Below, piece after piece: positions 9,212 to 17,755 of a DNA stretch of 64,000 bases. Numbering within the stretch: the stretch's first letter is position 1; each line of letters opens with the position of its first letter. Under the pieces are notes generated by a model. That model ran no database searches and had not been told where the DNA came from. It saw only the letters and a list, made by a program, of their open reading frames with translations. The stretch comes from an uncultured Eggerthellaceae bacterium (GTDB lineage: Bacteria; Actinomycetota; Coriobacteriia; Coriobacteriales; Eggerthellaceae), in assembly GCA_910588985.1 (NCBI GenBank), contig CAJURO010000009.1, forward strand, positions 11,433 to 75,432, read 5' to 3'. Both the position numbers and the translations under genes were made by a program.

Positions 9212-9850
9212 ATGACTGGATATTACGGAACATATGCACATTTCGAAGCTCTTTCTAAGAAAGATGCTGCTGCGCTCTTGGGCTCGGACAATATCGTTGG
9301 TGACTCATTCTCTCTTAGTTCTGAGATCAAGGATGGCGAGCATATCACTTGGCTCATCAACAAGTTCGATCAAAAGGTTGGATATCTTGATCCTGCTATG
9401 TCGAAGAAGATGAGCCTTCTCCAAGCTCAAGGCCTTGATTGTGTAGCCATCCTCTCTTTTGTTGCGTTTACCGATCACCCAGATGAGGGGCACTATTGGG
9501 GCGAGGTTGGCTTGATCTGCTTCAAGCCTGCGTATTCTAAGGAGTTCTCCCTCTTCATCAAGAATGTCGCGAAGTCGATCGGGGATAACGTACGTCCTCA
9601 GCTTGCTTTGAGCGAATCTGCAGCAGACAAGATCATCGAAAGCAATGGTGAATGGATGCCGAAGCAAACGGTGCCGATGCCCAAGGTAGACAAAGGTACC
9701 GCGATCCTTAAACGTCGACGCAGCATGATGGATGGCATTGTGGAGCTTGGTCGATCAGGAAACAAGGGCTGCTACTTCGTAAGCTGGGCTTTCCTTCTTG
9801 GTCTTGTCGCCCTTGTGATCTTCGGTCTTCATTCTTGTGGCGTGTTCTGA
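9212..9850 (+). CDS. Tail-anchored protein of unknown function
   Basis: 212 residues, ATG preceded by GAGGAATC. The body is a mixed alpha/beta soluble domain without motifs I recognise. The last 30 residues contain one hydrophobic helix (CYFVSWAFLLGLVALVIFGL) followed by a very short tail, preceded by a basic patch LKRRR, so the protein is probably tail-anchored with its bulk in the cytoplasm. It is divergent from dinG (85 bp apart) and convergent with ddl. Function cannot be assigned. Confidence 0.75.
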   Translation: MTGYYGTYAHFEALSKKDAAALLGSDNIVGDSFSLSSEIKDGEHITWLINKFDQKVGYLDPAMSKKMSLLQAQGLDCVAILSFVAFTDHPDEGHYWGEVGLICFKPAYSKEFSLFIKNVAKSIGDNVRPQLALSESAADKIIESNGEWMPKQTVPMPKVDKGTAILKRRRSMMDGIVELGRSGNKGCYFVSWAFLLGLVALVIFGLHSCGVF

Positions 9851-9936
9851 CGCCGCCCTTTTCGCGCCTTGAACTGGAAAGATCGTATCATGAGGAACTG
9901 CGCCATGAATTCAGATTTGATGAGCAAGGAGGAGGT

Positions 9937-10911
9937 TTAGCGCCGTCTCTTCGTTTTCTTGAATGCTTGGTCGATTAGATAGGTGCACAGGTCAGGGAAA
10001 GAGATACCTGCAGCCTTCGCCGCATCAGGAAGCAATGAAGTTGCCGTCATACCAGGAAGCGTATTGGTTTCGAGCGCCCAAGCGGCACCGTTTTCATCAA
10101 GGATGAAGTCAGTCCTTGAGACACCTTGACACTGAAGAGCTTGATGAGCCTTGATGGCAGACTCTTGAACAAGCTTGGTGGCCTCTTCGCTGATCTCTGC
10201 GGGGCAAATATGAACGCATCCACCAGGGGCATATTTCGACTCGAAATCATATGAATCATTCTTGGGAACGATCTGGATAGTTGGCAACGCGAAGCTACCC
10301 TCTCCTTCACCAAGAACAACATTGGTCAACTCGATACCGGAAACATAGCGTTCGATGATGATCGACGAATCTATCTCGAAAGCGTCTTTGATCGCTTGTT
10401 TGATGCTTTCTTCGCCTTCTACGATGTAGACTCCTAAAGAGCTGCCTTCTGTGGCCGCTTTTACGGCGCATTTTGACCCTACTTTGCTTAAAATCGACTC
10501 CGTACTCAGATTTTGGCCTATCGTCAGTTCTACGGCCTCTGGAGTGCGTATACCAGCTTTTTCGTAAAAAACCTTCGTTTTAGCCTTGTCGATAGCTGTT
10601 GCACTCGACCATATTCCAGGTCCGGTATAGGGAAGGTCGATGGTTTCGCAAAACCCTTGTATCGCCCCATCTTCGCCACCTTTGCCATGAAGACAGAGGA
10701 AAGCTACATCGAAGTTTCCTTCGATAAGAGCTTGCATGTCCTCGCGTTCGGCAGGATCGAAGCAGGTTATTTCATATCCTGCCTGTTCAAGGGCGCCTTT
10801 AGCGCCCTCGCGAGAATTCAGCGAGATCTCTCGTTCTCCGCTTGTTCCACCAGCAATGAGAGCAACTCGTGTTGTATGAGGATCGAAATCAATATGAGAG
10901 ACATCGAACAT
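9937..10911 (-). CDS. ddl: D-alanine--D-alanine ligase
   Basis: 324 residues, ATG preceded by AGAGGAAC. Joins two D-Ala for peptidoglycan synthesis in the cytoplasm. N-terminal GGTSGEREISLNS and HGKGGEDGAIQGF match Ddl; the ATP-grasp domain follows, with SLGVYIV, the ligand segment SRTDFILDENGAAW and the C-terminal ETNTLPGMTATSLLP. Length is normal for the family. The C-terminus ends in a basic run (KKTKRRR). The gene is divergent from rlmN across a 75-bp spacer. Confidence 0.95.
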   Translation of the reverse strand: MFDVSHIDFDPHTTRVALIAGGTSGEREISLNSREGAKGALEQAGYEITCFDPAEREDMQALIEGNFDVAFLCLHGKGGEDGAIQGFCETIDLPYTGPGIWSSATAIDKAKTKVFYEKAGIRTPEAVELTIGQNLSTESILSKVGSKCAVKAATEGSSLGVYIVEGEESIKQAIKDAFEIDSSIIIERYVSGIELTNVVLGEGEGSFALPTIQIVPKNDSYDFESKYAPGGCVHICPAEISEEATKLVQESAIKAHQALQCQGVSRTDFILDENGAAWALETNTLPGMTATSLLPDAAKAAGISFPDLCTYLIDQAFKKTKRRR

Positions 10912-10943
10912 TTGTTCCTCTTTCTCTTATCTAAGGTCTATGG

Positions 10944-10955
10944 CTAGTATACTAG
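10944..10955. promoter_or_regulatory. Palindromic -10 candidate between ddl and rlmN
   Basis: CTAGTATACTAG lies in the middle of the 75-bp divergent spacer and contains TATACT on both strands, so it may serve as the -10 for both genes. No good -35 box was found in either direction. Confidence 0.4.
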
Positions 10956-10986
10956 ATGCTTTACGACCCCTGATTAAAGGACCACT

Positions 10987-12039
10987 ATGACCGTTCATAT
11001 CAAATCACTCACTCTTGACGAGCTTACCGCTCTTATGTCTGAGCTTGGACAGCCCAAGTTTCGAGCAAAGCAACTCTATGAATGGCTCCATAAGCACAAT
11101 GCCACCTCATATGACCAGCTTACGAATATTCCAAAGGAGCTTCGAGCGCAGCTCTCTGAGAGGTATCCTCTTTTTGACCCTGTCATCATTAATAAGCAAG
11201 TTTCAAAAGACGGCACTCGTAAATACCTTATAAGCCTTGAAGCCGGAAGTGTTGTTGAAACTGTCGGGATCGTCGATGAGGATGCCGAGGGGAATGAACA
11301 GAGACTTACTGTTTGTTGTTCCACTCAAGCTGGATGCCCTATGAAATGTGATTTCTGTGCTACTGGACAAGAAGGATTCGTAAGGAATCTTAGCTCAAAT
11401 GAGATCATTGATCAGTTGGTTGTGGTTGAAAGAGATTTCGATGCACGTATCAGCAATGTAGTCCTTATGGGACAGGGTGAACCTTTTTTGAATTACGATG
11501 AAGTGGTTGCGGCTCTTCATCGTATGAACGCTGATGAAGGATTGAATATTGGAGCACGCAAGATAACGGTCTCTACCTCAGGAATCATTGATAGAGTATA
11601 TGATTTCATCGATGAGCCCGAGCAGTTCAGACTTGCTATTTCTCTCCATTCGGCGATCCAGTCAACAAGAAATAAGCTCATGCCAGGGTTGACTGGACAA
11701 CCTCTTGAAGATCTCCATGATTCGCTTCTTGAATACGCTGCAAGAAAGAATCGAAGGATCTCTCTTGAGTACATAATGATCGATGGTGTAAATGATTCTA
11801 AAAAAGAGCTTGAGATGCTCTTAGCTTTCTGTGATGGGATTAAATGCCATGTTAATCTCATTCCATGTAACCCTATCCTTCATAAGAACTATAAGCCCTC
11901 TTCTTCAAGCACTCAAAATCATTGGGTCCATACGTTAAGCATGAATGGAATCCCCGTAAGCATTCGATATTCAAAAGGGGCTGATATTGCTGGGGCGTGT
12001 GGACAATTGAAAGAGGTACATAAGAAAAGCCAGGTTTAA
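10987..12039 (+). CDS. rlmN: Dual-specificity 23S rRNA A2503 / tRNA A37 C2-methyltransferase RlmN
   Basis: 350 residues, ATG preceded by AAAGGA. A radical-SAM enzyme that methylates C2 of A2503 in 23S rRNA (and A37 of some tRNAs). The radical-SAM cysteine motif is CPMKCDFC (in GCPMKCDFCATG), followed by VVLMGQGEPFLNYD. The C-terminal region SIRYSKGADIAGACGQL carries the second conserved cysteine needed for methyl transfer. N-terminal YEWLHKHNATSYDQLTNIP matches the family. Its stop codon lies inside the terminator hairpin at 12025-12052. Confidence 0.96.
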   Translation: MTVHIKSLTLDELTALMSELGQPKFRAKQLYEWLHKHNATSYDQLTNIPKELRAQLSERYPLFDPVIINKQVSKDGTRKYLISLEAGSVVETVGIVDEDAEGNEQRLTVCCSTQAGCPMKCDFCATGQEGFVRNLSSNEIIDQLVVVERDFDARISNVVLMGQGEPFLNYDEVVAALHRMNADEGLNIGARKITVSTSGIIDRVYDFIDEPEQFRLAISLHSAIQSTRNKLMPGLTGQPLEDLHDSLLEYAARKNRRISLEYIMIDGVNDSKKELEMLLAFCDGIKCHVNLIPCNPILHKNYKPSSSSTQNHWVHTLSMNGIPVSIRYSKGADIAGACGQLKEVHKKSQV

Positions 12040-12052
12040 TAACCTGGCTTTT
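12025..12052. terminator. Bidirectional terminator between rlmN and parB
   Basis: AAAAGCCAGGTT and AACCTGGCTTTT pair around TAAT, with A- and T-runs on the two sides. It ends rlmN (its stop codon is in the loop) and probably parB. Confidence 0.9.
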
Positions 12053-12079
12053 CTCTCGTTCTTTAATGGATGTTGTTTC

Positions 12080-13312
12080 CTATTCTTCAGTGGAAGCAGT
12101 TATCTCCTCAAAGAGCCTTTCAAGATCCTTTTCATCTTTAAACTCGATCTCGATCTTGTTCTTTCCTTTAGAGGACTTGATCTTAACATTCGTGTTGAGT
12201 ATCTCTTTCAGAGCTTTTGAAACTGATTTATAGATTGCTGGTGTCGGCTCTTTCTTTGTCGTTGTTGTAGGCCTATTTGACATCAATCTCGCAAGATTTT
12301 CAGTTTCGCGAACACTAAGCTTTTGCTCAGCAAGTTTCTTTGTAAGAGATTCGCGGGCCTCTTTTGATGGAATAGAAAGAATAGCACGAGCATGACCAGC
12401 AGTAATAACATCTTCAAAGAGAAGTTGTTGCGCCTCTTCAGGGAGGTCAAGGAGTCGCAGCGCATTTGCGATCGTTGATCTTCCTTTTGATACCGCTTGA
12501 GCAACATCCGCTTGGGTCATCTTACGACGTTCCATAAGCCTTTTATAGCCATACGCTTCTTCAATAGGATTAAGGTCAGATCGCTGAATATTCTCGATGA
12601 GCGCTAGTTCAAGAGCTTTATCATCATCAACGTTCATCACTTGAATAGGAACTCGTTTTAACCCAGCAAGTTTTGCAGCCTGCCATCTACGCTCACCTGC
12701 AATGATCTGATACTTTCCACCCTCTCCTATCCTGACAACGATAGGCTGGATCAACCCTTCTTTCTTTATTGAGCGAGATAATTCTTCAAGCTCATCTTTT
12801 TTGAAGTTTGTACGTGGTTGATCTGGATTTGGTTCAACAAGTTCAATATCAATCTCATTAGGGTTGGTGTTTACTGGCTTTTCTTTCTTTGTCTCTTTCT
12901 TCTGTGTAGGAATTTCTTTAGATGTTTCACGTGAAACATTTGTTGTTTCGATAGGTTTTAAATTCCCAGTAATGCTCGGTTGTTGAGATGGAGTTGGTGT
13001 CTCACTAATTGAAACACGCTTCATCTCACTTGTTTTTTGCGAAGAAAGAGGGTGATCTTTCTCTGGAGCTGTTCTCTCAAAAACACCAATGTTTCCACCT
13101 GTAGTAAGTGGCGCACCAGCAGGAGATTGAGAATTATTGGTAAGTTGTTGGTTCTTTAGATTGATTTCTCCTGTTGAATAATCAAGAGCTTCATCCTCGT
13201 TATATACAACACGCTCGCGGTTTGTTGTTCTCTGTGTTGTATTCCCATCATTTGAGCTACCAAGAAGGGATCCGAGTCCTCTTCCAAGTCCACTACGTGC
13301 TTGTCTAGCCAC
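12080..13312 (-). CDS. parB: Chromosome-partitioning CTPase ParB
   Basis: 410 residues from a GTG at 13312; AGGTGA lies about 8 nt upstream, better spaced than for the TTG at 13318. N-terminal RSGLGRGLGSLLG is the usual ParA-contacting basic motif. A poorly conserved linker (about 20-150) precedes the ParB/Srx nuclease-like CTP-binding domain (NPDQPRTNF, IIAGERRWQAAKLAGL) and the HTH (TQADVAQAVSKGRSTIANALRLL). A C-terminal dimerisation segment ends the protein. It overlaps parA by 8 bp. A parS site lies within its own coding sequence. Loads at parS to organise and segregate the origin. Confidence 0.95.
   Translation of the reverse strand: MARQARSGLGRGLGSLLGSSNDGNTTQRTTNRERVVYNEDEALDYSTGEINLKNQQLTNNSQSPAGAPLTTGGNIGVFERTAPEKDHPLSSQKTSEMKRVSISETPTPSQQPSITGNLKPIETTNVSRETSKEIPTQKKETKKEKPVNTNPNEIDIELVEPNPDQPRTNFKKDELEELSRSIKKEGLIQPIVVRIGEGGKYQIIAGERRWQAAKLAGLKRVPIQVMNVDDDKALELALIENIQRSDLNPIEEAYGYKRLMERRKMTQADVAQAVSKGRSTIANALRLLDLPEEAQQLLFEDVITAGHARAILSIPSKEARESLTKKLAEQKLSVRETENLARLMSNRPTTTTKKEPTPAIYKSVSKALKEILNTNVKIKSSKGKNKIEIEFKDEKDLERLFEEITASTEE
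12923..12938. promoter_or_regulatory. parS: parS site inside parB
   Basis: TGTTTCACGTGAAACA, an exact match to the consensus parS palindrome bound by ParB/Spo0J-type proteins. Confidence 0.95.
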
Positions 13313-14282
13313 GAGCAATCACCTCTTTTGCCAGTTCATTGTAGGAAATTGCGCCTTTTCCACGAGGATCATATACATTAATCGGCTCTCCGAAGCTTGG
13401 GGCCTCAGAAAGTTTCACAGTTCTTGGAATAAGAGACTTGAACACTAGTTTTCCGAAGTAGCCTTGTACTTCATCAACTACTTGGTGGGAAAGATTTGTC
13501 TTTCCGTCGTACATAGTAAGGAGCACACCGAAGATATCTAAAGTGGGATTTAGCCTACTTTTGACACGTTTCATTGATTCAAGGAGTTTTGTCACTCCTT
13601 CAAGTGCATAAAACTCACATTGAATTGGAATGAGGAGTTTATCGGCTGCAACAAAGGCATTTACTGTAAGGAGCCCTAGAGAAGGAGGACAATCTATGAA
13701 AATATAATCATATAACCCACGGACAGAACCAACAGCATCTTTTAGCCTATTCTCTCTGGCCATTTCAGATACAAGCTCAACTTCTGCACCTGCAAGATTA
13801 ATCGTTGCTGGAACGATATCAAGATCAGGGTAAACATCCGGAATGATTACATCTTCAATAGAGACATCATTGAGTAAGACATCATAGATGCAGCGCTGAA
13901 CGAGATTCTTTTCAATTCCTAATCCGCTTGTTGCGTTTCCTTGAGGATCAAGGTCAACAAGGAGAACTGATTTTCCCATAGCTCCAAGAGCAGCTGATAG
14001 GTTTATAGCTGTGGTGGATTTTCCAACGCCACCCTTTTGATTAATGATAGCGATAATCTTAGTTTGTCCTATCACGTGGTTTACCGGCACCTTTTCTTTA
14101 TAGGGTTTTATTGGCTTTGGCTCTGGAGTGTTCTCAACTCTCGGAGCAACATCTCTTATGATGACTTCAGCGGATTCAATATCAAAGTCCTCTTGAGGTG
14201 AATTTATCTCATCCTCAGCTTGGTTTTCTTTATAAGAGTTATCTACTTGTTTGGAATTGTTTCTCTTATTACGCGCAGCCAT
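13305..14282 (-). CDS. parA: Chromosome-partitioning ATPase ParA
   Basis: 325 residues from the ATG at 14282, preceded by GGAGGAG; the upstream ATG at 14297 has no such site. Residues 1-80 are an unusually long polar, acidic extension. The deviant Walker A motif is NQKGGVGKSTTAINL, followed by LLVDLDPQGNATSGLG and FIDCPPSLGLLTVNAF. Family knowledge: a nucleoid-binding ATPase that forms a dynamic gradient moved by ParB-parS. Operon parA-parB with an 8-bp overlap. This position near rsmG and the origin is typical for chromosomal ParAB. Confidence 0.95.
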   Translation of the reverse strand: MAARNKRNNSKQVDNSYKENQAEDEINSPQEDFDIESAEVIIRDVAPRVENTPEPKPIKPYKEKVPVNHVIGQTKIIAIINQKGGVGKSTTAINLSAALGAMGKSVLLVDLDPQGNATSGLGIEKNLVQRCIYDVLLNDVSIEDVIIPDVYPDLDIVPATINLAGAEVELVSEMARENRLKDAVGSVRGLYDYIFIDCPPSLGLLTVNAFVAADKLLIPIQCEFYALEGVTKLLESMKRVKSRLNPTLDIFGVLLTMYDGKTNLSHQVVDEVQGYFGKLVFKSLIPRTVKLSEAPSFGEPINVYDPRGKGAISYNELAKEVIARG

Positions 14283-14521
14283 CTCTCCTCCTTTCATTTT
14301 TCTTTTTCATTTTTAACAAGGAAACACTTGTTAACTACTACGTTTAAATGTTTGTATCTGGAGTTGATGGATGTTGTCAAAGAGATAGATGTTAGAGAGA
14401 AGATAAAGATATCTTCTCTAGTTTGCTATCTTAACACTATCGATTTATTAATCGATAGCAAATCCAGTGATTTGGATTATATTGGGAACAACTTACTAGA
14501 ACATAATGAAGAACCTCTTAA

Positions 14522-14537
14522 TGTTTCACGTGAAACA
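14522..14537. promoter_or_regulatory. parS: parS site between parA and rsmG
   Basis: TGTTTCACGTGAAACA, exact consensus, 27 bp before the rsmG start codon. Confidence 0.95.
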
Positions 14538-14563
14538 TTTTAAAAAGGCAGTAAGGATTTCTT

Positions 14564-15223
14564 ATGAATCTTGATCAAAGATTACTCATATCTCAATACC
14601 TTGATGAAATTTTAAAGATCAATGAAAAAATAAATCTCACTCGAATTATAGAGAAGGAGGAGGCTGAGCTTCTTCATATTGAAGATTCACTTTCGGTTTT
14701 AGATGAGTTGAATAAAGCTCCTGATGGTTTATATGGAGACCTTGGTTCGGGTGGAGGATTTCCTGGGGTACCCCTTGCGATCGCATCAGGAAGACAAACA
14801 ATTCTTATTGATTCAGTTCAAAAGAAAATGAAAGCGGTGGAAGAGATCCTTTCTTTATTGAATCTTAATTCTCAAATTACTACTTCTGGAGAACGTATTG
14901 AAGATCTTGGTATAACAAAGAGGGAAGCGTTCTCAGTTCTGACAGCCCGCGCATTAAGTAAGCTAGGAGTCCTTTTAGAATTAGCATCTCCTCTTCTAAA
15001 GAATAACGGCCATCTTATTTGTCTCAAAGCCCATATAGAAAAAGAGGAAATTGATCATGCGATCTCTTTAGAGGCTAAAACAGGGATGAAGCTAATCCAT
15101 ACAAGAGAGCTTACATTAACTGATGGGAAAACACATCGTGAGATCTTTGTATTTCAGAAGATAAAAGAACCTTCTATAAAACTACCAAGAAGAGTAGGAA
15201 TGGCACAAAAAAAGCCACTTTAA
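14564..15223 (+). CDS. rsmG: 16S rRNA G527 N7-methyltransferase RsmG (GidB)
   Basis: 219 residues, ATG preceded by TAAGGAT. SAM-dependent methyltransferase that makes m7G527 in 16S rRNA. Conserved features: N-terminal YLDEILKINEKINLTRI, HIEDSL, motif I GDLGSGGGFPGVPLAI, and SVLTARALSKL. Length is normal. The gene is strongly AT-rich, like its neighbours. It faces the khpB operon and ends in the terminator at 15211-15232. Confidence 0.95.
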   Translation: MNLDQRLLISQYLDEILKINEKINLTRIIEKEEAELLHIEDSLSVLDELNKAPDGLYGDLGSGGGFPGVPLAIASGRQTILIDSVQKKMKAVEEILSLLNLNSQITTSGERIEDLGITKREAFSVLTARALSKLGVLLELASPLLKNNGHLICLKAHIEKEEIDHAISLEAKTGMKLIHTRELTLTDGKTHREIFVFQKIKEPSIKLPRRVGMAQKKPL

Positions 15224-15232
15224 AGTGGCTTT
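15211..15232. terminator. Terminator overlapping the rsmG stop
   Basis: AAAGCCACTTT and AAAGTGGCTTT form a perfect palindrome preceded by an A-run, so it can serve both rsmG and khpB, which converge here. Confidence 0.85.
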
Positions 15233-15256
15233 CATATTTAGAACATTTGTTCTATC

Positions 15257-15811
15257 TTATAAAGGGGTAATTATTACGTGGCGATTCGCGCCCTCATCTT
15301 CAGAATGTGTTTCAACGCGATCATCAGATTGAAGGGCCATATGAACAAGACGGCGCTCATAAGGGCTCATAGGGCGCAAGCTCACACTTTTCCCTTGAGA
15401 TACAGCGCGTTTCGCAGATGAACGTGCAATCGACTCAATCTTTTGGCGCTGCCTACTACGATATCCTTCAACGTCAATAACGATGGGATATCGGTACCCT
15501 ATCTTTCTTGTCGTGATATTTGATACAAGAATATGAAGTGATTCAAGGGTTCGTCCATGTCGCCCAATTAAAATAGCAACATCATCTCCCGTGATATCAA
15601 AAATAAGCTCTCCTTCATCGCCTTCATATTCATCGATAGTGATCTCACCAACATCAAAGAAATTAAGAATGCTCTGAAGGGTCTCAATAACAGTATCAGC
15701 GATCTGATCAAGATCATCTTCGGTATATTCCACTTCCTCGGAATTCTCTTCAATCATCTCGATAGGCTCTTTATTGACCTGTTCAGTAACATCGTTGATT
15801 TCATCACTCAT
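15257..15811 (-). CDS. khpB: RNA-binding protein KhpB/Jag (KH-R3H)
   Basis: 184 residues, ATG preceded by GGAGG. An acidic N-terminal segment (about 1-30) replaces the longer Jag-N domain. The KH-II domain (about 35-115) has DVAILIGRHGRTLESLHIL, and the R3H domain at the C-terminus has RRLVHMALQSDDRVETHSEDEG. Binds RNA in the cytoplasm and is linked to cell elongation in other bacteria. It is the last gene of rpmH-rnpA-yidD-yidC-khpB. Confidence 0.93.
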   Translation of the reverse strand: MSDEINDVTEQVNKEPIEMIEENSEEVEYTEDDLDQIADTVIETLQSILNFFDVGEITIDEYEGDEGELIFDITGDDVAILIGRHGRTLESLHILVSNITTRKIGYRYPIVIDVEGYRSRQRQKIESIARSSAKRAVSQGKSVSLRPMSPYERRLVHMALQSDDRVETHSEDEGANRHVIITPL

Positions 15812-15841
15812 TTGGAACCTCCAAAAAACAATGAATGAGCT

Positions 15842-16618
15842 TTAGTGTTTCTTTGTTGGACGCTTTTTCTTTTGCTTACGAACAACATCAACCTCAACTG
15901 GCTTAACTTCAAGTTCAGCTTCAGCCTCTTTTGCTTCATCTGCACGACGGCAACGGCGAAGAGTGAATTGATTTTGTCCGATACCGATCAAAGAGGAGAC
16001 ACCCCAGAAGAGAAGAACGCCTGCGGGGGAGCTCCAGGAGATCCAAAGCATGAAGAGAGACATGATCGCTGACATGATCAGCATTTGGTTTTTTTGTTGA
16101 GAATTACTGTTCTTCAACTGTTGTTGAATCATAGGAACGAAAGTGGCTCCTGCGAAGACCAACATTAAGACCAAGTAAGGGATAAAAACACCGAATCCTT
16201 CAGCAAAAGCTCCTGATGGGGTTTGAACAAGATTAGGAACAAGGTTATAGAATTCGAAATTCTGAACCTCTTCACGACCACCCATTTCACGGAGTACTTG
16301 AAAAAGAGCAATGAAGATAGGCATTTGGAGCAGCATGGGAAGACAACCAGCAAGAGGATTGAATTTAGCCTCTGCATAAAGCTTTTGAAGCTCTTGGCTT
16401 TGGCGAACTTTATCATTGGCATACTTTTCTTGAATATGCTGCAGCTGAGGTTGTATCTTCTGCATCTTATAGTTTGACTTCGCTTGTTTATGCATAAGCG
16501 GAGCAACGATAATACGGAAGATGATCGTGACGATAATGATCGCCAGACCCCAGTCTCCACAGAAGTTATAAAAGAACTGGATAACGTTAAATATCCAGTC
16601 TTTAAATACATCCCACAC
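15842..16618 (-). CDS. yidC: Membrane protein insertase YidC
   Basis: 258 residues, GTG at 16618 preceded by AGGAGG. Inserts proteins into the membrane alone or with SecYEG. The short Gram-positive-type YidC/Oxa1 core is present: TM segments with GLAIIIVTIIFRIIVAPLMH carrying the hydrophilic-groove arginine, the cytoplasmic loop KSNYKMQKIQPQLQHIQEKY, and three further hydrophobic helices. There is no lipobox. The tail is basic (KQKKKRPTKKH) and probably contacts the ribosome. Confidence 0.94.
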   Translation of the reverse strand: MWDVFKDWIFNVIQFFYNFCGDWGLAIIIVTIIFRIIVAPLMHKQAKSNYKMQKIQPQLQHIQEKYANDKVRQSQELQKLYAEAKFNPLAGCLPMLLQMPIFIALFQVLREMGGREEVQNFEFYNLVPNLVQTPSGAFAEGFGVFIPYLVLMLVFAGATFVPMIQQQLKNSNSQQKNQMLIMSAIMSLFMLWISWSSPAGVLLFWGVSSLIGIGQNQFTLRRCRRADEAKEAEAELEVKPVEVDVVRKQKKKRPTKKH

Positions 16619-16648
16619 TTTAACCTCCTATATACGTTAAGCAGTGAG

Positions 16649-16900
16649 CTAACGTAACTCCTCAGGGACTGGGTCATATCCATGAGGACCGCCTGGTCGA
16701 CATCTTATGATGCGCTTTGCTGTTAAAACAAACCCTTTTCTAAATCCGAATCGCTTAAACGCTTGCAAACCATACTCAGAGCATGTTGGTACAAACCGAC
16801 AGCAAGACGGAAATAAAGGCGAGATCAAATAACGATACATTTGGATAATGAAGATAGCTAGATAAGATGGAATACCTTTAAAGAAAGCTAATATCCTCAT
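16649..16900 (-). CDS. yidD: Membrane protein insertion efficiency factor YidD
   Basis: 83 residues. Contains IFIIQMYRYLISPLFPSCCRFVPTCSEYGLQAF and GGPHGYDPVPEE-type motifs (seen in segments), characteristic of YidD (DUF37) with its cysteines. Its ATG overlaps the rnpA stop by 4 bp (ATGA), implying coupled translation. Helps YidC-dependent insertion at the membrane. Confidence 0.94.
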   Translation of the reverse strand: MRILAFFKGIPSYLAIFIIQMYRYLISPLFPSCCRFVPTCSEYGLQAFKRFGFRKGFVLTAKRIIRCRPGGPHGYDPVPEELR

Positions 16901-17256
16901 TTTCCCATGTACCTTTGATCAGGAAAGCACTTCATCAAAGTCTTCTCACATGTAGATAGCACTTTACTATAACTCGCCTCTAATAAGGATGGTTTTGCAA
17001 CAAAAAGGACATCATAGCCCTCCCAAGGCCCATTTAAAGAACGACAGAGCTCACGTAATCTTCTCTTCGAACTATTACGCCAGACTGCATTCCCCCATTT
17101 CTTTCCTGCAATAAAAGCAACACGACCATGAAGGCCGTGTTGTGTTAGTGCATCTTTGGTACGTTCTTTAAAGATGAACGAGACGAATGAGTTCGAGTAC
17201 TTTTTCCCTGAAGAAAATATCTCAGAGATATCATCACTCGACTTGATGATCTCCAA
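16897..17256 (-). CDS. rnpA: Ribonuclease P protein component
   Basis: 119 residues from a TTG at 17256, chosen because the reading MEIIKSSDDISEIFSSGKKY aligns with the normal RnpA N-terminus; no good ribosome site is visible, which fits coupling to rpmH 12 nt upstream. The RNR-like signature GRVAFIAGKKWGNAVWRNSSKRRLREL identifies it in part. Protein subunit of RNase P, maturing tRNA 5' ends. Confidence 0.93.
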   Translation of the reverse strand: MEIIKSSDDISEIFSSGKKYSNSFVSFIFKERTKDALTQHGLHGRVAFIAGKKWGNAVWRNSSKRRLRELCRSLNGPWEGYDVLFVAKPSLLEASYSKVLSTCEKTLMKCFPDQRYMGK

Positions 17257-17268
17257 GTTAAGAACTCA

Positions 17269-17403
17269 CTAAACAGTCAGTCTCTTACGACCCTTAGCGC
17301 GACGACGGGAAAGGACTGCACGTCCTCCCTTACTTGCCATACGGGAACGGAATCCATGGCACTTCGCACGTTTACGCTTATTTGGTTGATATGTACGCTT
17401 CAT
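17269..17403 (-). CDS. rpmH: 50S ribosomal protein L34
   Basis: 44 residues, ATG at 17401-17403 preceded by AAAGGA; ends TAG. Sequence begins [18 protein letters not shown] and ends [12 protein letters not shown], a full-length L34. It is the first gene of the rpmH-rnpA-yidD-yidC-khpB operon and has its own strong promoter. Confidence 0.97.
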   Translation of the reverse strand: MKRTYQPNKRKRAKCHGFRSRMASKGGRAVLSRRRAKGRKRLTV

Positions 17404-17447
17404 TGCTCAAATCCTTTAAACAGTTCCAAGTTAAGAGTAACTTTTAA

Positions 17448-17475
17448 AGTATATATCAGCGAAGAAGAGTGTCAA
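17448..17475 (-). promoter_or_regulatory. rpmH operon promoter
   Basis: On the minus strand TTGACA (17475-17470), a 16-bp spacer and TATACT (17453-17448), close to the sigma-70-type consensus and 45 bp upstream of the rpmH ATG. Confidence 0.85.
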
Positions 17476-17662
17476 TAGAGAAAAACTTCATTCTCTTCTC
17501 AGTGAAAATTTCCTTTTCTTACCAAGGTCTCATAAAGAAATAGATTTAAGAATAGTAGTAATAATAAAGACGGTTAATTAGTGAAGAAACGAAAAGAGAC
17601 CAGATCAACCAAAGAAAATGATTAGAAAAGAGTGTTCAGAATTTGTATGTTGAATTAACGTG

Positions 17663-17711
17663 CAAAAAAACCTCTCAGCAACCTTCAACATTCTTCGCAC
17701 AGCAAAAGAGG
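17663..17711 (-). terminator. Possible dnaA terminator
   Basis: On the minus strand CCTCT and AGAGG flank a long loop and are followed by seven Ts. The stem is short, so this is tentative. Confidence 0.35.
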
Positions 17712-17755
17712 ATAAATACAGGACTTATGAGAGTAGTTATTAAGAAGAAATGAAC

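Larger units (their letters stand above)
17404..17755. other. Intergenic region between dnaA and rpmH
   Basis: This 352-bp AT-rich gap holds the rpmH promoter (17448-17475) and a possible dnaA terminator (17663-17711). No DnaA-box cluster and no gene were seen, so it is a poor candidate for the origin. Confidence 0.6.

Noticed and set aside
14220..14543. 107-residue plus-strand ORF over the parA start
   Set aside because: Overlaps the parA 5' end and a parS site, no ribosome site and no recognisable domain.
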